Assembly (NCBI GenBank): GCA_964587525.1
Contig: CAZPLZ010000119.1
Coordinates: 1-10,385 of the forward strand
Direction: 5' to 3'
DNA from: CAZPLZ01 sp964587525
GTDB lineage: Bacteria > Oederibacteriota > CAKKQC01
Length of the DNA stretch: 10,385 nt
Part shown: positions 1 through 5,622 of the stretch, piece by piece
Numbering within the stretch: the stretch's first letter is position 1
Layout of the letters: every line of letters starts with the position of its first letter
Translations under genes and position numbers: made by a program
Notes under the pieces: model-generated
The model's input: the letters and a program-made list of their open reading frames with translations, nothing else
What the model was told of the DNA's origin: nothing
Database searches by the model: none

Positions 1-1
1 T

Positions 2-58
2 GCCATGGAGGGACACATTCTGGCCCAGGCGGAGCTGGTCGGGCTCTACCAGCGCTGA
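2..58 (+). CDS. C-terminal fragment of an upstream gene (partial)
   Basis: An open frame enters from the left edge and ends at TGA 56-58, giving only 18 visible residues that finish in AELVGLYQR. The composition is plausible for a protein end and it lies on the same strand as the operon that follows, with about 58 bases before the next start. The fragment is too short to assign a family. It could be the last codons of another quinone-pathway or housekeeping gene, or a chance open frame. Confidence 0.4.
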   Translation, partial: AMEGHILAQAELVGLYQR

Positions 59-116
59 TGAGACGGGTGGTCATGCTCACGCCCTGACCATAGGCCCGCC
101 GCTGCGAGCTTTGAAG

Positions 117-854
117 ATGCTCGAGCCGAATCCACAAGATGTCCAGGTGATGTTCAGCCGGCTGGCCCCCGCCTACGACCGGTTCAATTTCTTATCCAGC
201 CTGGGGCTGGACGCCTGGTGGCGCCGTCAGACAGTTCGAAGAGTTAAGCCGGGTCAATCGGTCCTGGATCTCGGATGCGGCACGGGCGATCTCACCCTGG
301 CCGCCTGGAAGCGTGCCGCTCCGTCCGGCCGGGTGATCGGCGTGGATTTTTCCGCTCCCATGCTGGATCAGGCCCGCGCCAAGGCACAACGCGAAATCCC
401 GCCTGGGCCGCCCCTGGCGCCGACGGCAGGGGCAGCTCCAGGGGTCTCGTTCGTTCAGGCGTCGGCAGACGCGCTCCCGTTCGCGTCAAGCGAGTTCGAC
501 GTGGTGGTCTCAGCCTTCGTGCTGCGCAGCCTGGCAGCGATCCGGGAGTCAGCGGCGTGGGAAATTCACCGTGTGCTCAAACCCGGCGGGCTGGCGTGCC
601 TCCTGGAGCTCAGCCGCCCCCGCCTCCCCCTCCTGCGGGAACTGCACCAAAAGTACCTCAAAATCATGATTCCCGTTGTGGGCCGGCTGGCGGCGGGCTC
701 CCTCTGGCCGCGAGGCTACCTGGCCTCCACGATCCTGGAATTCCCGGAACCTGAGACCTATCAGGCGTGGTTTACTTCCGTAGGGATGACCTGCGAGTCG
801 ATCGAGCGGCTCTCGGGGGGGATCACCAGCCTCCTCGTGATACGCAAGGTCTGA
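117..854 (+). CDS. ubiE: UbiE/MenG-family SAM-dependent methyltransferase (probable demethylmenaquinone/quinone C-methyltransferase)
   Basis: Class I SAM-dependent methyltransferase of about 245 residues, the usual UbiE/MenG length. These cytoplasmic enzymes add the ring C-methyl group in the last steps of menaquinone or ubiquinone synthesis. Visible hallmarks, numbered from the ATG, are the N-terminal VMFSRLAPAYDRFNFLSSLG block (about 11-30), the SAM-binding VLDLGCGTGD (49-58), the acidic VDF strand (76-78), DALPF (118-122), RVLKPGG (152-158) and a C-terminal FPEPETYQAW...GGIT block typical of the family. Two oddities are a proline/alanine-rich insert around residues 94-106 and FVLRS where the family usually reads FGLRN. 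An in-frame TTG lies two codons upstream at 111. I chose ATG 117 because a weak GAG (106-108) is better spaced from it. The sigma factor gene starts 5 nt after the stop, so the two are probably co-transcribed. Family assignment is firm; the exact quinone substrate is inferred. Confidence 0.85.
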   Translation: MLEPNPQDVQVMFSRLAPAYDRFNFLSSLGLDAWWRRQTVRRVKPGQSVLDLGCGTGDLTLAAWKRAAPSGRVIGVDFSAPMLDQARAKAQREIPPGPPLAPTAGAAPGVSFVQASADALPFASSEFDVVVSAFVLRSLAAIRESAAWEIHRVLKPGGLACLLELSRPRLPLLRELHQKYLKIMIPVVGRLAAGSLWPRGYLASTILEFPEPETYQAWFTSVGMTCESIERLSGGITSLLVIRKV

Positions 855-859
855 CCCAT

Positions 860-1468
860 ATGACGGCGGTTGAAGGAGCACGCGCTGAGGCGAGGCGGAA
901 AGAATTCGAGGAGGTCACTCTTCCGCACATGCCGCGGCTGTTTCAGTTCGCCCGCCGGCTGACCCGGAACCAGCAGGAGGCGGAGGACGTGGTGCAGGAG
1001 ACTTATCTCCGGGCATGGCGGTTTTTCCACCGGTTTCAAGCCGGGACCAACGCGCGGGCATGGCTCTACCGGATTCTGCACAACGTGTTTCTCAATCTCA
1101 AAAGGCCCGGCAGGATGAAAGAGGTGCAGATGCCCGAGGAGGAGGGCATGGAGGACTTCTTCCTGTACAACCGGATGATCCACGATGGCGGCTGGAAGGA
1201 CCCGCTCGAGATCAGCCCGAGGAAGTTCAACCACATGTTTGGTGATGAAGTGAAGCGGGCACTTGACCGGCTGCCCGAGGTGTACCGGTTTCCGGTCTTG
1301 CTCTGCGATGTGGAGGAGATGACCTATGAAGACATGGCCAAAGTACTGGGCGTCCCCGGCGGGACCGTGCGGTCGCGGCTCTTCCGTGGCCGCGCGCTCC
1401 TGCAAAAAGACCTGGTGACGTACGCGCGCCGGCAGGGAATCCTTAAAACGCAGAGGGGATCACATTGA
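860..1468 (+). CDS. ECF RNA polymerase sigma factor, SigR/RpoE-like
   Basis: A 202-residue group 4 (ECF) sigma factor. Region 2 covers about residues 20-84, with the core-binding/-10 motif DVVQETYLRAW (43-53) and GTNARAWLYRILHNVF (62-77). Region 4 covers about 130-184, with a helix-turn-helix from MTYEDMAKVLGVPGGTVRSR (154-173) followed by LFRGRALLQ. Region 2 closely resembles the actinobacterial SigR (ECF12) pattern QETY...F..GTN..AWLYRIL.N.F.N. The linker between regions 2 and 4 is acidic (EEEGMEDFF). The frame stays open upstream into ubiE, but ATG 860 is the first start after the ubiE stop and has AAGG (846-849) about 10 nt ahead, so I chose it. The stop overlaps the start of a zinc-binding anti-sigma gene, the normal arrangement for an ECF sigma and its cognate regulator. 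It probably directs a stress regulon; the stimulus is inferred from its partner. Confidence 0.92.
   Translation: MTAVEGARAEARRKEFEEVTLPHMPRLFQFARRLTRNQQEAEDVVQETYLRAWRFFHRFQAGTNARAWLYRILHNVFLNLKRPGRMKEVQMPEEEGMEDFFLYNRMIHDGGWKDPLEISPRKFNHMFGDEVKRALDRLPEVYRFPVLLCDVEEMTYEDMAKVLGVPGGTVRSRLFRGRALLQKDLVTYARRQGILKTQRGSH
1452..1459 (+). promoter_or_regulatory. Shine-Dalgarno site that fixes the TTG start of the anti-sigma gene
   Basis: The purine stretch AGAGGGGA ends 5 nt before TTG 1465. It is the strongest ribosome binding site on the + strand of this window, and it supports a TTG start overlapping the sigma factor stop codon (ATTGA). Confidence 0.6.
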
Positions 1469-1761
1469 AGAAACAAAAACATATCACGCACGCCACACTC
1501 AACCCCCAGTGCCGGAGTGTACGCGAGCATGTGTACCAACTGCTGGACAGCAGGCTCTCGCCGTCCAAGAAACGCTCGCTCAGGCGCCACCTGGAGGAGT
1601 GTCCGAAATGCTTTTCCCGGTTTGAGTTCTCGCGGATCCTACGGGAAGCGATCAAGCGCGAGGTGCTGGAAGAGCGCTGCCCCAGCACGCTGCTGCTCCG
1701 CGTGCGCAACGCCCTGGCCCATTACCCCTCTTCCCCGCGAAAGAAACCCAGCCAGACCTGA
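1465..1761 (+). CDS. Zinc-binding anti-sigma factor, RsrA/ZAS (zf-HC2) type
   Basis: A small basic soluble protein of 98 residues with an anti-sigma zinc-finger signature: Cys16, His42, Cys46 and Cys49 (HLEECPKC at 42-49). The spacings of 26, 4 and 3 residues match the C11-H37-C41-C44 ligand set of Streptomyces RsrA, which releases SigR when its cysteines are oxidised to a disulfide. One further cysteine, Cys72, follows. There is no transmembrane segment, so it acts in the cytoplasm, unlike RseA-type anti-sigmas. Start TTG 1465 overlaps the stop of the sigma gene and is preceded by AGAGGGGA, indicating translational coupling and roughly matched expression. Binding and inhibition of the sigma factor are inferred from gene order and family. 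Redox control is inferred from ligand spacing and could instead be plain structural zinc binding. Confidence 0.85.
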   Translation: MKKQKHITHATLNPQCRSVREHVYQLLDSRLSPSKKRSLRRHLEECPKCFSRFEFSRILREAIKREVLEERCPSTLLLRVRNALAHYPSSPRKKPSQT

Positions 1762-1762
1762 A

Positions 1763-1790
1763 CTAGCAGCAGGCTGCTAGCTTTTCTTCT
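1763..1790 (+). terminator. Rho-independent terminator of the ubiE-sigma-anti-sigma unit
   Basis: The perfect inverted repeat CTAGCAG / CTGCTAG (1763-1769 and 1774-1780) with a CAGG loop is followed by the T-rich stretch CTTTTCTTCT. It begins 1 nt after the anti-sigma stop. The right arm contains the TAG stop (1777-1779) of the convergent kelch gene, and the T-rich tract is read on the other strand as its lysine-rich C-terminus. It may act weakly in the opposite direction too, but no good T-run follows on that side. Confidence 0.7.
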
Positions 1791-2985
1791 TGGTTTTCAG
1801 CCAGTAAGGCTCCTGGTAGGGCTTAAGTGACTGCACCCAGACCTCCGGCGTGAGCTCCCGGGTATAGAGAAATCCGCCAAGCACATAGAGGGTATTTCCG
1901 ACAATGGCTGCGGCGGTCTGATAGAGCCTCGCATTCTGCGGCATCACGCTTAGCACACCGTAGAGGGGAAGTTTCGGCCCGAACTGCCAGCCCGTCAGTT
2001 GCCCTTCCACAGGGTTGATCCAGCTCGCCTGGCTGGTGGATACACCCAGTGAATCCGGGTCACGACCACCGAAGACATAGACGAAGTGATCACCTTGACA
2101 TCCCGCATGCTCGGCCAAGCTGTACCGCAAGGAGCGAGAAGCGATCTTCAGCCCACCCTCGTCGACCCACTCAGTCACATCGCCGTCCGAGGCGCGCTTT
2201 CCACGCATGATCAGTGAACTGATATGCTCGCCCTGGGTATCAAGCCACAACCCGCCTATGGCGAGGAGATCAGACCCCACGTGAGTGAGGAATGTCCGGC
2301 CGACCCGGTGCGGGTAGGGCGCCTTGGCCTCACGCCACTTGCCGAGCGTCCCATCCGGGTTAATCTTGGCGTAGGACAGCGTCTTAAGATACTCCCGCCC
2401 GTTAAACCCTCCGAGCACGTAGAGATACCCGCCACAAGCGGTGGCGGCGTGATAGACCACCCCGGTGGGCAACGGCTTCTCCTCGCGCCAGGCGGAAAGT
2501 CCGCCGTTCCCCCTGATGGCGGCTGAAGAGACCATGTTGTAGAGGTTCTGGATCGACAGGCGGCTGGAGCCCCCCAGCAGGTAGATCCGTCCGCCAGCCA
2601 GCACCGTTTGAGCGAACGCCACTGGCCTGGGAGGAGGCTTCGTCTTCCTCCACCGGCCCAGCTTGCCGTCCTTTCCAGCCTTGCTCATCCAGACTGAACG
2701 CTGCCCCAGCTCATCCCTGCCGCTCACGCCACCCAGCACATACACATACGGCCTCAAGCCCACCGCGTTGTGGCCGGCGAGCGGGAGTGGAAGCGACCGC
2801 CCACGTTCCCACCCTTTTCCCCAGCGGGCTTTCGCGGGCGGCTTCATATCCACCCTCGGCGCCAGCCACTCGCGGGGCTGCGGTGGGAGTTTCACCCCAG
2901 GGGGGAGCTTAACCTCATCTTTATCGGCCGCCTGAACGGCGGCAGACATCACCCCGAGCCAAACCATTAAGAGAAAGTGTGCCAT
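1777..2985 (-). CDS. Exported kelch-repeat six-bladed beta-propeller protein
   Basis: A 402-residue protein with a short signal peptide (hydrophobic residues about 3-16, likely cleavage after VQA at 17-19), so probably periplasmic or secreted. Six kelch blades are visible from their double-glycine strands: YVYVLGG (80-86), RIYLLGG (133-138), YLYVLGG (187-193), DLLAIGG (239-245), FVYVFGG (301-307) and TLYVLGG (366-371). Linkers between blades repeat a G-x-L-x-x-W pattern (for example GTLGKW, GQLTGW). Six blades would close a complete propeller with no catalytic domain attached. The mature N-terminus is proline- and lysine-rich (VKLPPGVKLPP). Start ATG 2985 is well supported by AGGGGGGAG a few bases upstream. 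Kelch propellers usually bind proteins or glycans, and some are oxidases or isomerases such as galactose oxidase and NanM. No catalytic signature can be assigned here, so the function is unknown. The gene lies downstream of the cysteine-rich secreted protein on the same strand, separated by 87 bp holding a probable promoter. Confidence 0.85.
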   Translation of the reverse strand: MAHFLLMVWLGVMSAAVQAADKDEVKLPPGVKLPPQPREWLAPRVDMKPPAKARWGKGWERGRSLPLPLAGHNAVGLRPYVYVLGGVSGRDELGQRSVWMSKAGKDGKLGRWRKTKPPPRPVAFAQTVLAGGRIYLLGGSSRLSIQNLYNMVSSAAIRGNGGLSAWREEKPLPTGVVYHAATACGGYLYVLGGFNGREYLKTLSYAKINPDGTLGKWREAKAPYPHRVGRTFLTHVGSDLLAIGGLWLDTQGEHISSLIMRGKRASDGDVTEWVDEGGLKIASRSLRYSLAEHAGCQGDHFVYVFGGRDPDSLGVSTSQASWINPVEGQLTGWQFGPKLPLYGVLSVMPQNARLYQTAAAIVGNTLYVLGGFLYTRELTPEVWVQSLKPYQEPYWLKTKKKS

Positions 2986-3016
2986 AGGTCTCCCCCCTCA
3001 CTTATTTTCAACTGTT

Positions 3017-3045
3017 ATGATACTCCACCCACCAGGCGGGGTCCA
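3017..3045 (-). promoter_or_regulatory. Candidate sigma70-type promoter for the kelch gene
   Basis: Reading the minus strand, TGGACC (4/6 to the -35 consensus) is followed by exactly 17 bases and then TATCAT (5/6 to the -10 consensus). Transcription would start near 3010, giving a leader of about 25 nt that contains the AGGGGGGAG ribosome site before ATG 2985. The 87-bp gap between the two minus-strand genes otherwise holds nothing recognisable, and I see no terminator for the upstream gene in it. Eye-scored only, not experimentally supported. Confidence 0.4.
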
Positions 3046-3072
3046 CATCCGGAAAGGGGGAGAGGAGGCGAC

Positions 3073-5598
3073 TCATTCTACAACGGCCAGCTTGTTGACG
3101 CTCCGGATCTCCTTCGCACGCAGCGAAATAAAATAGATTCCCGGGGCCACCTGCTGGCCCCGCTCATTGGTCCCGTCCCAGACCTTCGTGGTCTCACCGG
3201 CCCCGAACCCCCCCCGGTGGAGTTCTTTGACCAGTTGACCAGCGGCATCATGCACCGTCAAACTTCCCTCCCTCGCCGCAAACAGTGTCACCGCGATGGT
3301 GGCCTTATGCCCCTTCGAAAAGGAGATGCTGTTCCGGTCCACCCTCAGTGATTCGGAAAATGTCTCCCACGTGAGCTCCCAGCTCACCAACGTCGGGCGC
3401 TTGGCGTTGTCCCCCGCGTTGTCGATCGTCGCCCGCAGGCGCAGCGCCGGGTACTGGGCCGGGTCCAAGCCCTCCAGACTGAACCCGGACGGGCCGAGCC
3501 CTTCCAGCACGTTGGTGAACAGCGGGACGTTGTTCACGTCCAGCACATCCACCTGTACGGACCCCCCCGAGGTGACATCCTCCCTATACTTAACCGACCT
3601 CCACCGTTGAAGCTGCCCAGGCCCCACGATGTTCGAAATCACCCGGCCCTCGGCAGGTTTGTAAAACACCCGCATGCTCCTGAGCTGAGGCTGCAAGGGG
3701 TCATGCAGCTCCCGGTCCCTATAGCCCCCGGATTCATCCGCTTCCGGTCGAAACCTGTCATTCGCGAACTGGCTGGTGAAATCGACCGCGTACTGGAAAT
3801 AACGCCCCGTCGCGCTGGCAGAACCCTTGTACAGCGTGGCACTATCTTCATTTTTCATGGGCGGCGGGTACGGCGGCTGGCCGGTCACAGGATCGCAGGG
3901 GAACACCGTAAGACTGCGCTCACAGCCAGCGGTCCCGCATTTGCAGCTGCAACAGTTGCAAAATTTATCTTGACCCGAGCCGCATTTCTTGTTGTTCATG
4001 TCATCTATGCAGTTGCCCCACTCACCCGAGCAGGTCACGGTGAACGGGATCGTCCAGGTGAACCAGTCCGGATTATTTCCCACCCAGAGCGACGGATCCG
4101 GATCATCCCCAACCCGCCACTTGATCGTCACGGGGGTTCTCGGCCAGCCGTTTGAGGGACCTAACGTTCCAGGTGCGTCTACAGTATAATTCTGCACGAC
4201 CTGCCACTGGATCGTGTCCCACACGGTCTTCTCACTCAGGCTGTCAAACACAGGGGAAAGGTAGGAGCCGGAATCGACATAATACGTGGCCGCATCCCAG
4301 CCACACTGCTGTCCCGGGAGAACGCACTCGTCCCTGCACGGAATCATCCCGGGAGGACAGTCGGATGGCAACTTGAATCCTGTTGGCGCAGTGCACCGGG
4401 GTGTCACTCCCGGACCACAAATGGCACGGCCCGTGGCTTGCACCGTGACCGTGTCCACCCAGAGCGTGGCGGTGCAGGCAGGTGTGCAGGTACTCGGGTC
4501 TAAGACGACCTTGACCCGGTACTCCCATCCGTTTCCCGGTAGCGGCGTGGCCGGCTCCTTCCATTCCAGGGTGATGGGGCTCGGCACCCCTTCCGCCGCG
4601 AAATGTCTCGTCGGATAGTCCCCGAGCAGCACCCCCAATGGACCCGCGAGCGTCACCAGGCCATACACCACATCAAAAACCCCCAACGGTGCACCCACGG
4701 CGGTCGGCGGCGCCTCGTACGCGGTTGAAAACGTGACCGTGTAGTCCTTCTCTGGAAGCAGATCAGTTTGCAACGGGCCCTGCATCATGAATTGCCCGTT
4801 GATCTCCTCAACGCCGCGGTGCACCGCAACCCAACGGTCGATAAGGTCACAATGTCTTCCCAAGCAGTCCGTGCCCGCTGCACAGTTAACACTCTCCGGG
4901 CAGCAATGATCCTTCCCGCAGCACTGATCTCCAAGGGCACATCCGCTCATATCAAGACACTCCACGGCCCCGACGACAAACCCTCCTTTGCAATCGGCAT
5001 TCCTTCCTTCGCAGCAGTACGAGGCGTTGGTCAAAGGGTGAAGGGTGAAGTCAGTGCCGGCCACATACACCTGTTGCCAGAGCCCAACGCTCTCCCACAG
5101 GCACGTCGCACACGACTTCGGCTGGTTCGGCAGTTCGCACTTGGTGTACTCGTTCGCCGATTGCCCCTGGCGCCGAACGACGGCCCCACCCTCACACTCG
5201 TCGCATCCGTCGGGATCGCTGACCCTGATGAACTCGTCGACCCATTGATCCGCATCCCAATTGGGGCACACCACTGGCTGGGTCAAGCTATACGTGGCCC
5301 GCAAGTCCGTGAAGGGGGTGGAGATGGTATTCGATGCCCGCGTATAGGACTGCGTCCAGTTCCAGTTGCTCTTCGACACGCTCACCCCCGGGGTCAATGA
5401 AGGCCCCACGTTAACATTCTGCTTGAAGGAGAGCCCCGTGTCATCGAAAAAATTGTCCCAGTACCCGCTTGCACTCTGAGACGGCGCCGCGGCCAGACGG
5501 GAAGCCCACAATTGCGCGCCACCCACAACAGCCAGCAGCGCCAAGAAGGCGCGACCGGCTGTTATGGAGCTGCGAACAGGCTTGACAATATGCGCCAT
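3073..5598 (-). CDS. Large cysteine-rich exported protein with granulin-like motif and C-terminal FlgD-Ig-like domain
   Basis: An 841-residue protein. A basic N-terminus and hydrophobic core (about 17-30) ending WASRLAAA form a signal peptide. The body has 36 cysteines, all between residues 111 and 568. They form three groups: 111-250 (18 Cys, including CC-GKD-HCCP-ESVN-C at 226-239), 371-432 (8 Cys) and 523-568 (10 Cys, including CNCCSCKC at 547-554). Between them lie beta-rich stretches such as SPVFDSLSEKTVW (448-460), and after them a probable beta-sandwich at about 590-747. Residues 752-841 match the FlgD-Ig-like fold: DAAGQLVKEL, W807-DG, then VAPGIYF and a final strand. Such C-terminal domains are common on surface proteins, and some act as sorting signals for secretion. 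The frame runs far upstream antisense to the ABC ATPase gene; ATG 5598 is chosen because it directly precedes the signal peptide. ATG 5616 is a six-codon-longer alternative, and neither has a clear Shine-Dalgarno. The Cys content implies oxidative folding outside the cytoplasm. No family covering the whole protein is recognised. Confidence 0.8.
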   Translation of the reverse strand: MAHIVKPVRSSITAGRAFLALLAVVGGAQLWASRLAAAPSQSASGYWDNFFDDTGLSFKQNVNVGPSLTPGVSVSKSNWNWTQSYTRASNTISTPFTDLRATYSLTQPVVCPNWDADQWVDEFIRVSDPDGCDECEGGAVVRRQGQSANEYTKCELPNQPKSCATCLWESVGLWQQVYVAGTDFTLHPLTNASYCCEGRNADCKGGFVVGAVECLDMSGCALGDQCCGKDHCCPESVNCAAGTDCLGRHCDLIDRWVAVHRGVEEINGQFMMQGPLQTDLLPEKDYTVTFSTAYEAPPTAVGAPLGVFDVVYGLVTLAGPLGVLLGDYPTRHFAAEGVPSPITLEWKEPATPLPGNGWEYRVKVVLDPSTCTPACTATLWVDTVTVQATGRAICGPGVTPRCTAPTGFKLPSDCPPGMIPCRDECVLPGQQCGWDAATYYVDSGSYLSPVFDSLSEKTVWDTIQWQVVQNYTVDAPGTLGPSNGWPRTPVTIKWRVGDDPDPSLWVGNNPDWFTWTIPFTVTCSGEWGNCIDDMNNKKCGSGQDKFCNCCSCKCGTAGCERSLTVFPCDPVTGQPPYPPPMKNEDSATLYKGSASATGRYFQYAVDFTSQFANDRFRPEADESGGYRDRELHDPLQPQLRSMRVFYKPAEGRVISNIVGPGQLQRWRSVKYREDVTSGGSVQVDVLDVNNVPLFTNVLEGLGPSGFSLEGLDPAQYPALRLRATIDNAGDNAKRPTLVSWELTWETFSESLRVDRNSISFSKGHKATIAVTLFAAREGSLTVHDAAGQLVKELHRGGFGAGETTKVWDGTNERGQQVAPGIYFISLRAKEIRSVNKLAVVE

Positions 5599-5611
5599 CT
5601 CATCAGACGAT
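5582..5611 (+). promoter_or_regulatory. Candidate promoter of the ABC transporter operon
   Basis: A perfect -35 hexamer TTGACA (5582-5587) lies 18 bases before GACGAT (5606-5611), a poor 3/6 match to a -10. A start near 5618 would give an almost leaderless transcript for ATG 5623, in keeping with the absence of a Shine-Dalgarno there. The site sits within the signal-peptide codons and start region of the divergent cysteine-rich gene, so the two genes' promoters would have to overlap. Confidence 0.28.
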
Positions 5612-5622
5612 AACATTTTACT

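Noticed and set aside
767..859. Upstream extension of the sigma factor frame into ubiE
   Set aside because: The extra 31 residues overlap the conserved C-terminus of ubiE and do not resemble sigma factor sequence. ATG 860 just after the ubiE stop gives a normal ECF length.
3607..4155. Plus-strand open frame of 182 codons inside the cysteine-rich gene
   Set aside because: It is antisense to a coherent coding frame with clear domains, rich in Arg/Ala/Pro as expected for a shadow frame, and shows no recognisable motif.
4768..5400. Plus-strand open frame of 210 codons opposite the cysteine cluster
   Set aside because: No family resemblance and no ribosome site. The opposite strand carries a patterned cysteine array and a signal peptide, so this is taken as a shadow.
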